Positions 15,027 through 25,301 of a stretch of 34,469 nucleotides of DNA are shown in pieces. Each line of letters opens with the position of its first letter. The stretch's first letter is position 1. The notes below the pieces were generated by a model that saw only the letters and a list, made by a program, of their open reading frames with translations, searched no databases and was not told the DNA's origin. The stretch comes from an uncultured Lachnospiraceae bacterium (GTDB lineage: Bacteria > Bacillota > Clostridia > Lachnospirales > Lachnospiraceae): contig CANRZW010000038.1 in NCBI GenBank assembly GCA_947644545.1, forward strand, positions 1 through 34,469. Direction: 5' to 3'. The position numbers were made by a program, and so were the translations under genes.

Positions 15027-15944
15027 ATGGCGAACATTGAGAAACGAAACGCGAATTTGATGAATCTGATCAAGCGGATGCATGGGGTAGTGGAGAATGT
15101 AGATATTGAGAAACACCGTCAATCCCAGAATCATTTCGGTACTTTGCTGGGGAGCAGCAAGGAGGTGCTGATTGAGAATGTGAGTATCCGGGATCATCCG
15201 TCGGAGGGGGAGATCCTGAGCGGTGAATGGCTGTCGGTGAACCGGGCGCATATGAAGAAGTATATCATTCTCTATTGTCATGGCGGAGGGTATTCTACCG
15301 GCAGCAGGCTTTATGCAAGAACTTTGACGAGCAAGCTGGCCATGTCCACGTCGATGGATGTGCTTTGCTTTGATTACAGGCTGGCTCCGGAACATCCTTA
15401 TCCGGCAGCCATGGAGGATGCCATGAAGGCGTGGAATTACCTGATGCTTCTTGGCTATGGCGCCAGGGACGTGATCCTGGCAGGCGACTCGGCGGGAGGG
15501 AATCTGGCGTTGTCGCTGACGTTGAAGCTCAAGCAGGAGAAGCGGCTTCTGCCGAGGGGGCTGATCTTAATGTCGCCCTGGACGGATCTTACTTCATCGG
15601 GAAAGTCCCATATGACGAAGGCGGATATTGACCCGATTCTGAATGCCGATTATCTGGCAGAGATGATCCGTAATTATGTGGACGGCGAGGATCTGAACGA
15701 TCAGTTTATCTCCCCGTTATTCGGGGACTATGCAGGGTTTCCGTCAACGTATATTCAGGTCGGGGAGAACGAGATCCTGCTGGATGATTCGGTGATGTTG
15801 TATCAGAAGCTGCTTGCGGCTAACGTATCTGTCAAATTGGACAGGTTTCCGGGAATGTGGCATGTCTTTCAGATGTCACCGTTTAAGACCGCTTATGAAG
15901 CGATGGACAGAAATGCCGAATTTATCTATGACATATGCCGATAA
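15027..15944 (+). CDS. HSL-family alpha/beta hydrolase (esterase/lipase-like)
   Basis: The ATG at 15027 has GGGGAGGG eight bases upstream. The 305-residue enzyme has the hormone-sensitive-lipase oxyanion motif H85-GGG, the nucleophile elbow GDSAGG with S155, and the catalytic His H279 in MWHVF. The acid position falls in VGENEILLDDS, with Glu where many relatives have Asp. A short helical cap (residues 1-60) precedes the core, and there is no signal peptide, so it is cytoplasmic. It would hydrolyse small acyl esters. Its divergent neighbour is an acyltransferase-like enzyme, suggesting a common lipid or ester pathway, which is inference. Confidence 0.88.
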   Translation: MANIEKRNANLMNLIKRMHGVVENVDIEKHRQSQNHFGTLLGSSKEVLIENVSIRDHPSEGEILSGEWLSVNRAHMKKYIILYCHGGGYSTGSRLYARTLTSKLAMSTSMDVLCFDYRLAPEHPYPAAMEDAMKAWNYLMLLGYGARDVILAGDSAGGNLALSLTLKLKQEKRLLPRGLILMSPWTDLTSSGKSHMTKADIDPILNADYLAEMIRNYVDGEDLNDQFISPLFGDYAGFPSTYIQVGENEILLDDSVMLYQKLLAANVSVKLDRFPGMWHVFQMSPFKTAYEAMDRNAEFIYDICR

Positions 15945-16052
15945 GGGCATCCATGATAAAAATCCGGCGAAAAAAAAGGATTTCCATGACAAATCCAGAA
16001 TAATAGGAGTAGGAACATATACGGTGTTTAAGTAAGTTAGGAAAGGCATACC

Positions 16053-17057
16053 ATGAACATCAGGGAAAGTCTGGAACAATGGGAGAAGGAATACCTCAGT
16101 CCTTATGCCATGTTGAGCATGAATTCCAGGGGGAGGCTGAAGTCGGAAGAACAGTGTGATATCCGGCCGGTATTTCAAAGAGACAGGGACAGGATCATAC
16201 ACAGTAAGTCTTTTCGGCGGTTGAAAGACAAGACACAGGTCTTTTTGACGCCGGAGGGCGATCATTACAGAACACGTCTGACGCATACGCTGGAGGTCTC
16301 GCAGACGGCCAGGACGATCGCCAAGGCGTTGCAGCTGAATGAAGATCTTGTGGAAGCCATTGCGCTTGGGCATGATCTGGGGCACACGCCTTTTGGCCAT
16401 GCCGGGGAGAGAGCACTTGACAGAGCCTGTCCCTTTGGGTTCAAGCATAATGAACAAAGCGTGCGGACCGTGGATCTGCTGGAGAAAGACGGGCAGGGAA
16501 TCAATCTGACTATGGAGGTGCGGGACGGTATCCTGAATCATCAGACTGCCTCCATGCCGGCTACGTTAGAAGGCAGGATCGTCAGGTTTGCGGATAAGAT
16601 CGCCTATATCCATCACGACACGGATGATGCGATCCGGGGCGGCATCATGAAGGAGACGGATGTTCCCGCAGAAGTCAGCAGCGTTGCCGGACACAGCTGC
16701 ACGCAGAGGTTGGATTATTTCATACATAATATCGTGATCAACAGCAGAGAGAAGAATGATATCTGTATGTCGGAAGTGGCGGCAAACGCCATGCGCACCA
16801 TGCGGGAGTTCATGTTCCGCAATGTGTATCGGAATCCGGTCGCCAAGGGGCAGGAGAATAAGGCGGAGAATCTGATCGTTACGTTATACGAATATTATAT
16901 GAACCACACGGAGAAACTGCCGAAGTTTCTGTACAGACTTATGGAAGAGGGAGAGCCGCTTGAGAAGATCGTATGCGATTATATCGGTTCCATGACGGAC
17001 CGTTTTGCCATTGCACAGTATCAGGAGATCTATGTCCCGAAGACATGGCATGGCTGA
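16053..17057 (+). CDS. dgt: Deoxyguanosinetriphosphate triphosphohydrolase-like protein
   Basis: This HD-domain enzyme removes triphosphate from dNTPs, adjusting the pool for replication. The ATG follows TAGGAAAGG. It has all parts of the metal site: RLTHTLEVSQ (His), GHDLGHTPFGHAGE (HD pair and following His), and RFADKIAYIHHDTDDA (second Asp). The N-terminus has the conserved SMNSRGR and DRIIHSKSFRRLKDKTQVF. The 334-residue length fits the shorter Gram-positive type. It lies first in a run with dnaG, rpoD and trmK, the usual macromolecular synthesis order in Clostridia, and 86 bases separate it from dnaG. Confidence 0.93.
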   Translation: MNIRESLEQWEKEYLSPYAMLSMNSRGRLKSEEQCDIRPVFQRDRDRIIHSKSFRRLKDKTQVFLTPEGDHYRTRLTHTLEVSQTARTIAKALQLNEDLVEAIALGHDLGHTPFGHAGERALDRACPFGFKHNEQSVRTVDLLEKDGQGINLTMEVRDGILNHQTASMPATLEGRIVRFADKIAYIHHDTDDAIRGGIMKETDVPAEVSSVAGHSCTQRLDYFIHNIVINSREKNDICMSEVAANAMRTMREFMFRNVYRNPVAKGQENKAENLIVTLYEYYMNHTEKLPKFLYRLMEEGEPLEKIVCDYIGSMTDRFAIAQYQEIYVPKTWHG

Positions 17058-17143
17058 GAAGACGAAAGAAGCGGCGCAAAGCGCTTCGGCATGGGTGTAA
17101 ATATAAATATATGAGAGCGGTATAGAAGTAAGGAAAGGACAAA

Positions 17144-18913
17144 ATGTATTATCCGGAAGAGCTGATTGAAGAGGTCAGAACCAAAAACGATATTGTGGAT
17201 GTGATTTCGGGTTATGTCCGCATCCAGAAGAAAGGCAGTAATTATTTCGGGCTGTGCCCGTTCCATAATGAAAGATCACCGTCCTTCTCGGTGTCTCCTT
17301 CCAAACAGATCTATTACTGCTTTGGATGTGGGGCCGGCGGTAACGTGATCACATTCCTGATGGAGTATGAGAACGCCACCTTCCAGGAGGCGGTCAAACA
17401 GCTGGCCGATAAGGCGGGGATCGACCTGCCGGAAATGGAGTACAATGAGGAGGCCAGGCAGAAGGAAAGCAGACGGTCCAGGTTATTGGAGATCAATAAG
17501 GAGGCAGCAAGATATTATTACTATATGCTGCGTAATCCCAGAGGAAGAGTGGGGCTGCAGTATCTGTCAGGAAGGCAGCTGACCGAGGAGACCATGAAGA
17601 AATTCGGGCTCGGGTATGCGGACGGTGCAGGCTCTGATCTGACGGCGTATCTGCGGTCCAAGGGATATGCGGACGAGCTTCTGCAGGAGTCCGGCCTGAT
17701 CGCTTTCGATGAGCGGCGCGGGATTCATGATAAATTCTGGAATCGGGTCATGTTTCCGATCCAGGACGGGAATCATCGGGTGATCGGTTTTGGCGGTCGT
17801 GTGATGGGAGATGCCAAGCCCAAATATCTGAATTCACCGGAAACCATGATCTTTGACAAGAGCCGTAACCTGTACGGCCTGAATTTTGCGAGATCTTCCC
17901 GCAAGGGCAATATCATCCTCTGTGAAGGCTATATGGATGTGATCGCCATGCATCAGGCCGGTTTTACACAGGCGGTGGCTTCTCTCGGTACGGCCTTTAC
18001 GACCGGACAAGCCAGTCTGCTGCGCCGTTACACGGAGGACGTCCTGCTTGCTTATGACAGTGACGGAGCGGGCGTCAACGCGGCCATGCGTGCGATCGGC
18101 ATTCTGAAAGAATCGGGACTGCGCGGCAGGGTGATCGATATGAAGCCTTATAAGGATCCGGACGAATTTATGAAGAATCTGGGCGCGGCAGCGTTTCAGG
18201 AGCGGATCGAGCAGGCGCAGAACAGCTTTTTCTTCGAGCTGAGTGTGCTCGAGCGGGATTATCAGATGGAGGATCCGGAGTCCAGGACGGCTTTTCACCG
18301 AGAGATCGCGAAGAAGCTGTGCGGCTTCGAGGAAGAGGTAGAGCGGGAGAACTATATAGAATCGGTGGCGCAGAAGTACCATATCGGGTTCGAGAATCTG
18401 CGGAAGCTGGTGAGCAGCTACGCGGCAAAGACCGGATTGGTACAGCCGGTGGCACGGCCTAAGAGCACCGGCGCCAGAAGGAATACGCCGGAAGAGAATA
18501 CCAAGAAGTCCCAACGGCTTCTGTTGACATGGATCACGGAGGAACCGAAGGTCTATCAGAAGCTAAAGCCTTATATTGCGGTCGAAGATTTCACGGATCC
18601 GCTCTATAGAGAGGTGGCGGGCAGACTGTTTGATGATCTGGATAAAGGGATCTATCAACCGGCGGCGATCATCAGCGCTTTCGAGGAGGAACAGGATCAG
18701 CGGACAGTGGCGGAGATCTTCAATACGCAGCTGGCGGAGATCACCACGCCGAAAGAGCGGGAGAAGGCGTTTAACGATATCCTGTACGCGGTGAAGAAGA
18801 ACAGCTTTGAATACTATTCAGGCAGGATGGGAACCGATATGAATGCGATCAATCAGGTAATCTCGGGCAAAAAAGCGCTGGAAGAACTTAGCAAAACGCA
18901 TATTTCCCTGTAA
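17144..18913 (+). CDS. dnaG: DNA primase DnaG
   Basis: The primase makes RNA primers at the replication fork. The ATG follows AAGGAAAGGACAAA. Its N-terminal CHC2 zinc finger has C38, H41, C59 and C62 (CPFH and CFGC). The catalytic core includes the conserved FGGR and KYLNSPET segments, and the Toprim motif NIILCEGYMDVIAM near residue 262 and AYDSDGAG near 305. The C-terminal part (about 440-589) is the divergent DnaB-interacting helical domain. The 589-residue length is typical. It stands between dgt and rpoD. Confidence 0.97.
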   Translation: MYYPEELIEEVRTKNDIVDVISGYVRIQKKGSNYFGLCPFHNERSPSFSVSPSKQIYYCFGCGAGGNVITFLMEYENATFQEAVKQLADKAGIDLPEMEYNEEARQKESRRSRLLEINKEAARYYYYMLRNPRGRVGLQYLSGRQLTEETMKKFGLGYADGAGSDLTAYLRSKGYADELLQESGLIAFDERRGIHDKFWNRVMFPIQDGNHRVIGFGGRVMGDAKPKYLNSPETMIFDKSRNLYGLNFARSSRKGNIILCEGYMDVIAMHQAGFTQAVASLGTAFTTGQASLLRRYTEDVLLAYDSDGAGVNAAMRAIGILKESGLRGRVIDMKPYKDPDEFMKNLGAAAFQERIEQAQNSFFFELSVLERDYQMEDPESRTAFHREIAKKLCGFEEEVERENYIESVAQKYHIGFENLRKLVSSYAAKTGLVQPVARPKSTGARRNTPEENTKKSQRLLLTWITEEPKVYQKLKPYIAVEDFTDPLYREVAGRLFDDLDKGIYQPAAIISAFEEEQDQRTVAEIFNTQLAEITTPKEREKAFNDILYAVKKNSFEYYSGRMGTDMNAINQVISGKKALEELSKTHISL

Positions 18914-19005
18914 TACGGGCAAGCTATTCGCAAAACATAGTTAACAGGGACTGCACATAGATATAGAAGTATTTTACTTGAAACATAGGAAGGATGGGCC
19001 ACATA

Positions 19006-20117
<1,112 letters not shown>

Positions 20118-20118
<1 letters not shown>

Positions 20119-20900
20119 TGAGACCGGTGGCATTGTCAAAACGATTACAAACCGTGGCGTCCATGGTCACGCCAGAGCTGCGTGTCTGTGATGTGGGGTG
20201 TGATCACGGCTTCGTGTCGATCTGGCTGGTGGAACAGAAAATCAGTCCCCATGTGTTGGCGATGGATGTCAGAGAGGGGCCGCTGGGGGCTGCTGGCAGA
20301 CATGTGGCGGAGCGTGGTCTGGAATCGCGTATCGAGACGAGACTGTCGGATGGTTTACATAATTATGAGATCGGAGAGGCGGACAGCCTGATCTGCGCCG
20401 GCATGGGCGGCAGGCTGATGATGCGTATCCTGGGCGATGAGAAGGCGAAAACGGATTCTTTCCGGGAGCTGATCCTGCAGCCGCAATCAGAACTTTTGCA
20501 GTTTCGAGGCTGGCTGCGGGAGCATGGGTATCGGATCACGGATGAGAAGATGGTGGAAGAGGACGGTAAGTTCTATCCGATGATGCGGGCGGTTCCGGGA
20601 GACGGCGGGCAAGGCAGTGATTGTGGCTTTGCAGCGCATCCGGCGGAAGACGGTGTGGAGAAGGATGAGTTATGTAAACTGTTTGACCGATATGGAGGCC
20701 TATTGGTAATGCGAGGGGATGCGGTACTGCGGGCCTTTTTGCAGAAGGAGGAGAGGACCTACCGACAGATCCTTGAGCAGCTGCAGGAGCAGGGACTTTC
20801 CCATGACAAGAGAAGGAAAAGATATGCGGAAGTGGAGGCGCTTTTGCGGGAATGCCGGAAAGCGCAGGAGATTGCCGCATATAAGATAGCAAAAAGCTAA
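20118..20900 (+). CDS. trmK: tRNA (adenine(22)-N1)-methyltransferase TrmK
   Basis: It methylates N1 of A22 in tRNA using S-adenosylmethionine. The ATG shares its A with the rpoD TGA (TGATG), implying coupled translation. The Rossmann SAM site is CDVGCDHGFVSIWL (about residues 24-37), followed by MDVREGP and the conserved CAGMGGRLMMRIL loop and ILQPQSE, characteristic of TrmK. The C-terminal part (about 190-260) is a coiled coil used for tRNA binding in the family. At 260 residues it is slightly longer than average, with a Gly/Asp-rich insert near 160-180. The usual next neighbour in Firmicutes, a Nif3-like gene, is not here. Confidence 0.93.
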
Positions 20901-20917
20901 GAGAAAGAGGGGGTCTT

Positions 20918-22573
20918 ATGGTTACGATCAAGATTAATGGAAAAGACAGATTCTATGAAGACGGCGTGCAGTACGAGCTGATCGCGGAGCAGTACCAGAA
21001 TGAGTGTACCAGCCAGATTGCGCTTGTGGAGATCAACGGGAAGATACAGGAGTTGATGAAGCGTGTCAGCCGCGACTGCGAATTGAAGTTCATTACCTAT
21101 GAAAATGATATCGGGCATAAGACCTATGTGCGCTCGGCGATCATGCTGATGATGAAGGCCATCAAGGATGTGGCCGGCATGGAGATGGCGGTCAACACGA
21201 AGGTGGAATTCACAATCGGGCCGGGGTATTACTGCGCTTTTAGAGGCGGCATGAAGATGGATGCGGCGACGATCGAGAAAGTGAAAGACCGCATGGGAGA
21301 ACTGGCGGATATGGATCTGCTGGTGACCAAGAAAGCATATCCTGCGGAGGAGGCGGTGGCGCTTTTCAGAGAGCTTGGCATGAAGGATAAGGTATCTTTG
21401 TTCCGATATCGCAGAAGCTCCAATATCAACGTGTACTGCCTGGGTGATTACTACGATTATTATTACGGCTATATGCTGCCGAGCACGGGTTATATCAGAT
21501 GTTTCGACTTATTCCCCTATGAGGAGGGGATGATCTTACTCCTGCCGGAGAAGGAAGATCCGGAGAAGCTGCCGGCGTTCGTACCGAAGAAGAAGCTGTT
21601 CCAGACCTTGATGATGACGAGCGACTGGAACCGGGATATGGGCATCGATACGGTGGGAGACTTAAACGACCAGATCTGCCAGGGAAATATTGCGGATATG
21701 ATCCTCGTGCAGGAGGCGTTGCAGGAGCGCAGGATCGGTGAGATCGCCAGAGACATTGCCAGACGGGAAGGCGTGAAATTCGTTATGATCGCCGGGCCTT
21801 CCTCTTCCGGTAAGACGTCCTTTTCCCACAGGCTGTCCATACAGCTTCGCACCTACGGACTTAAGCCGCATCCCATCGGGCTGGACAATTATTATCTGAA
21901 TCATGACAAGACGCCGCTTGACGATGAGGGGAAGCCGGATTACGAATGTCTGGAAGCGCTCGATGTGGAACAGTTTAACAAGGATATGAGCAGACTGCTC
22001 CAGGGAGAGAGCGTAGAGCTGCCAAGCTTCAACTTCAAGACCGGTAAGCGGGAGTACCGCGGCAAGATCACAACGCTGGGACCGGATGATATCCTGGTGA
22101 TAGAGGGAATCCACGGACTGAATGAGAAGATGTCTTATACGCTGCCGGCGGAGAGTAAATTCAAGATCTATATCAGCGCTCTCACATGCCTGAATGTAGA
22201 TGAACATAACCGGATACCGACCACGGACGGCCGTCTGCTGCGGCGTATGGTGCGGGATGCCAGAACGAGAGGAACGTCGGCGGATAAGACCATCGCCATG
22301 TGGCCTTCTGTCAGACGGGGCGAGGAAAAGTATATCTTCCCGTTCCAGGAGGACGCGGATGCCATGTTCAATTCAGCCATGACCTACGAACTGGCCGTAA
22401 TCAAGCAGTATGCGGAGCCGCTTCTATTTAATATCAGAAAGGGGGATCCGGGCTATCATGAGGCCAAGCGGCTGCTGAAATTCCTGGAGTATTTCCTGGG
22501 TGTCAGCAGTGAAGAGCTGCCGACGAATTCTCTGTGCAGGGAGTTTGTGGGCGGAAGCTGCTTTGATGTATAG
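20918..22573 (+). CDS. Nucleoside kinase with ThrRS-like N-terminal domains
   Basis: It is probably a uridine kinase-type enzyme. The ATG follows AGAGGGGGTCTT. Residues 1-70 resemble a TGS ubiquitin-like domain; the next segment (about 70-260, with GPGYYCAFRGG and GYMLPSTGYI) resembles the second additional domain of threonyl-tRNA synthetase, without the aminoacylation core. The kinase domain from about 285 has the P-loop GPSSSGKTSFSHRL, the substrate loop GLDNYYLNHDKTP, and IEGIHGLN. This 551-residue layout is frequent in Clostridia. The actual substrate and the role of the N-terminal parts are not known. It lies 20 bases before the response regulator gene and may be cotranscribed with it. 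Confidence 0.9.
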   Translation: MVTIKINGKDRFYEDGVQYELIAEQYQNECTSQIALVEINGKIQELMKRVSRDCELKFITYENDIGHKTYVRSAIMLMMKAIKDVAGMEMAVNTKVEFTIGPGYYCAFRGGMKMDAATIEKVKDRMGELADMDLLVTKKAYPAEEAVALFRELGMKDKVSLFRYRRSSNINVYCLGDYYDYYYGYMLPSTGYIRCFDLFPYEEGMILLLPEKEDPEKLPAFVPKKKLFQTLMMTSDWNRDMGIDTVGDLNDQICQGNIADMILVQEALQERRIGEIARDIARREGVKFVMIAGPSSSGKTSFSHRLSIQLRTYGLKPHPIGLDNYYLNHDKTPLDDEGKPDYECLEALDVEQFNKDMSRLLQGESVELPSFNFKTGKREYRGKITTLGPDDILVIEGIHGLNEKMSYTLPAESKFKIYISALTCLNVDEHNRIPTTDGRLLRRMVRDARTRGTSADKTIAMWPSVRRGEEKYIFPFQEDADAMFNSAMTYELAVIKQYAEPLLFNIRKGDPGYHEAKRLLKFLEYFLGVSSEELPTNSLCREFVGGSCFDV

Positions 22574-22593
22574 GTATTACAGAGGAATCTATC

Positions 22594-24135
22594 ATGAATA
22601 TATGTATCGTGGATGACGATAAGTATGTGGTTGAGAAGATTGTAAATGGGATCGACTGGAAAAAGTGGGATATTGAGGGTGTCTATACGGCTTACAACAG
22701 CAGGCAGGCGAGGGAGATCTTAAGTACGCTGCAGGTCGACATTCTGCTTTCCGACATTGAGATGCCGCAGGGAAGCGGACTGGAGCTGCTGGAATGGGTA
22801 CGGGAGCAGAAGCTGCCTGTGGAGTGTATTTATTTGAGCAGTTATGCACATTTTGCTTATGCGCAGAAGGCGTTGGAGCTGCATTCGCGCGGGTATCTGT
22901 TAAAGCCGGTATCCAACAGGGAGCTGGAGAATGTGCTGGGCGGCCTTGTGGAGCAGATGCGCGCCGGAAAGGATGCGGGCGGAAAGGGCAGACAGCAGGC
23001 AAAGGAGGAATACTGGCGCAGCCTTCAGGCAGGAGACGTCTTCAGGCTGGCCGGAACCGAGGGAAGCGTATATGGTCCGGAGGAGAAGCTGATGCTTTGT
23101 ATGCTGCGCATTTTCAGGGGGATGGAGCATCGGAAGGCGCAGAGCGATGCGGTCTTTTCTCCTACGCTGATGCATATGGCGCAGGAGCTTACCTGTGGGG
23201 ATGGATATGAAACAGATACCATAGTCAGACACAGCGATGACTGCTTTATGATAGTGTGCAGGGGGATCCCCAAGGAGCGGGAAGCGTTTCGGGAAGATAT
23301 GCAAAAGCTGCTTATGGAGATTGAGAGAGAACTGCATGTGACGGCCTGTATTTATGTGGGCAGGCCCTTTGCTATCGGGACGAGCCGCAAGCGGCTGGAT
23401 GCCCTGCTGCAGATGGTGCGGGAGGGAATTCCCGGTGAAGAGGGGCTTCTTCTCGAAGAGGAGTGGCGGGGACAGGACGCAGTGTATGTGCCGCCGGACT
23501 TTTCCTTATGGGAACAGAAGATGGTGCGGATGCAGGATATAGACGAGGTGTCGGCACAGATCATGGAGCATGTGACCGGGCTTTGGCAAAGCGGACAGGC
23601 GAATGTGGAGGTGTTCGGCCGTTTTAAGGCCGATCTGCAGCAGATGGTGTTTCATTTCATGATGGAAAATGATATCCTGATGAATCAGATCTTCGAGGCC
23701 GGGGAGTTTGATCATTATTGTAACAAAGCATCCTGGACGCTGCGGGACATGAAAGAATTCATCTGTATCCTGTTCAGGAAGCTCAAAGCCGTGATCCGGG
23801 TCGAGGATACCGAAGAGAACGTGGTGGAGCAGATTATACACTATATAGATGAGAATCTTGGAGGAGATCTGTCAAGGGCGAAGCTTGCCGCCAGGGCATA
23901 CATATCGGAGGATTATCTGTCAAAGAAGTTTGCCCTGCATACCGGCATGAGTATACCGAATTATGTTTCGGCCAGAAGGATGGAGAAGGCCAGAGATTAT
24001 TTCAAGAGTACGGCCCGCAGTGTGAGCGAGGTTGCCACGCTGGTGGGGTATACGAATTTCTCTTATTTCAGCAAGACATTCCGGGATTATGCGGGATGCA
24101 CGCCGAATGAATTCCGTAACCGCTATAACAAGTAG
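22594..24135 (+). CDS. AraC-type response regulator (YesN-like)
   Basis: This transcription factor is expected to control the transport operon downstream. The ATG follows AGAGGAATCTATC. The receiver domain (residues 1-125) keeps the acidic pair D8-D9 (IVDDDK), phospho-acceptor D54 (LLSDIEMP), the Ser/Thr switch LSSYAHF and the LKPV Lys. The central part (about 130-400) is the poorly conserved YesN linker. The C-terminus (about 410-513) has two AraC helix-turn-helices, ending with NFSYFSKTFRDYAGCTPNEFRNRY. At 513 residues it is normal for the group. The YesM-like kinase at 30,611 is its likely partner, with the transporter and glycosidase genes between them. A terminator follows 100 bases after the stop. 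Confidence 0.94.
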   Translation: MNICIVDDDKYVVEKIVNGIDWKKWDIEGVYTAYNSRQAREILSTLQVDILLSDIEMPQGSGLELLEWVREQKLPVECIYLSSYAHFAYAQKALELHSRGYLLKPVSNRELENVLGGLVEQMRAGKDAGGKGRQQAKEEYWRSLQAGDVFRLAGTEGSVYGPEEKLMLCMLRIFRGMEHRKAQSDAVFSPTLMHMAQELTCGDGYETDTIVRHSDDCFMIVCRGIPKEREAFREDMQKLLMEIERELHVTACIYVGRPFAIGTSRKRLDALLQMVREGIPGEEGLLLEEEWRGQDAVYVPPDFSLWEQKMVRMQDIDEVSAQIMEHVTGLWQSGQANVEVFGRFKADLQQMVFHFMMENDILMNQIFEAGEFDHYCNKASWTLRDMKEFICILFRKLKAVIRVEDTEENVVEQIIHYIDENLGGDLSRAKLAARAYISEDYLSKKFALHTGMSIPNYVSARRMEKARDYFKSTARSVSEVATLVGYTNFSYFSKTFRDYAGCTPNEFRNRYNK

Positions 24136-24235
24136 AGGGCGGATGGGCAGTTTGTATACTGAGAGGGCGTTAAGAACGGTGTAATAGGTATATTTAACAA
24201 AAATCTGACATACTAACAAAAAAATGATATCACAA

Positions 24236-24269
24236 AAAAGAGCAGAGTGACGAAAACCTGCTCTTTTTT
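24236..24269 (+). terminator. Terminator after the response regulator gene
   Basis: AAAAGAGCAG (24236-24245) pairs perfectly with CTGCTCTTTT (24258-24267), loop 12 bases, with the T-run continuing to 24269. It separates the regulator from the transport operon. Confidence 0.88.
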
Positions 24270-24297
24270 GTTACTTTTTCAGCCGAAAATTTATAGA
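24268..24297 (+). promoter_or_regulatory. Candidate promoter of the transport operon
   Basis: TTGTTA (24268-24273), an 18-base spacer and TATAGA (24292-24297) lie after the terminator and about 60 bases before lplB. The region to the start codon is A+T-rich with few G, as expected for an AraC-activated promoter, but no regulator site was recognised. This is a weak call. Confidence 0.35.
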
Positions 24298-24358
24298 GTC
24301 AAATCTTAAAAAAAGATAAAATTTATTCATCAAGAGAGGAAAGTGAGGAGGCATGTTG

Positions 24359-25291
24359 ATGAGTAAAAAAAATGCGGTGAGCAAAAAAGGAAACATCTGG
24401 CATAGGGTTTACAGCGACCGCGCGCTATATCTGCTGTTGCTGCCATCATTTATCATTATGTTCATATTCACCTATCTGCCGATGTACGGTGTCGTGATCG
24501 CCTTCAAGGATTTCACACCGGCAAAAGGAATCATGGGGAGTTCGTGGGCCGGGCTTAAGTACTTCAAACAGTATTTCAACTCGTTCCAGTTCTGGCCGAC
24601 GATCAAGAACACCCTGCTGCTGAGTATCTACAGTATTGTGGTGACGTTTCCACTGCCGATCGTGCTTGCGCTGATCTGTAATCAGATGCGGACAGGTAAA
24701 TTCAAAAAGATCTTCCAGGTATCTACTTATCTGCCACATTTTATTTCCACAGTCGTTATGTGCGGTATGATCATCCTGTTCTTATCACCGAGTTCCGGTG
24801 TGATCGCAAAGCTGCTTAGCCTGATCGGAATCCAGATGCCGAATGTGATGGGTTCGGCGGGAGCGTTTCCCAGCGTCTATGTCTGGACGGAAGTATGGCA
24901 GCACTTAGGATGGGACAGTATCCTGTATATCGCGGCGCTGGCGGCGATCGATCCGTCCCTGTATGAAGCGGCAACGATGGACGGCGCTTCCAAGTGGCAG
25001 AAGATGTTGAAGATCGATATTCCGCTGCTTATGCCTACGGCAACCGTCATGTTTATTCTGCGAATGGGAAGTGTGATGAATGTTGGTTTTGAGAAAGTAT
25101 ATCTGTTGCAGAACAACCTGAATACGGCATCCAGTGAGATCATATCCACTTACGTGTATAAGATGGGTCTTGTCAGCAGCCAGTACAGCCTTTCATCGGC
25201 GATCGGTCTGTTTAATAATCTGATCAACCTGGTACTTCTGGTGACGGTGAACTACATATCGAAGAAGATGAGCGATACATCATTAGTATAG
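24359..25291 (+). CDS. lplB: Sugar ABC transporter permease, LplB type
   Basis: This is one of two membrane subunits of a carbohydrate importer. The ATG at 24359 is preceded by GAGGAGG at good distance; the ATG at 24353 lies one base after it. The 310-residue product has a basic N-terminus, and six hydrophobic segments starting with LYLLLLPSFIIMFIFTYLP. The permease EAA loop is present: YEAATMDGASKWQKMLKI with IPLLMP after it, which contacts the ATPase. The ATPase is not in the locus and is probably shared, as in other systems of this type. The next permease gene begins ten bases after its stop. Confidence 0.92.
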   Translation: MSKKNAVSKKGNIWHRVYSDRALYLLLLPSFIIMFIFTYLPMYGVVIAFKDFTPAKGIMGSSWAGLKYFKQYFNSFQFWPTIKNTLLLSIYSIVVTFPLPIVLALICNQMRTGKFKKIFQVSTYLPHFISTVVMCGMIILFLSPSSGVIAKLLSLIGIQMPNVMGSAGAFPSVYVWTEVWQHLGWDSILYIAALAAIDPSLYEAATMDGASKWQKMLKIDIPLLMPTATVMFILRMGSVMNVGFEKVYLLQNNLNTASSEIISTYVYKMGLVSSQYSLSSAIGLFNNLINLVLLVTVNYISKKMSDTSLV

Positions 25292-25301
25292 GAGGGCAGT
25301 C

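Noticed and set aside
15973..15999. AAATCC/GGATTT pairing after the hydrolase gene as terminator
   Set aside because: The stem is only six pairs, the loop is A-rich and no T-run follows.
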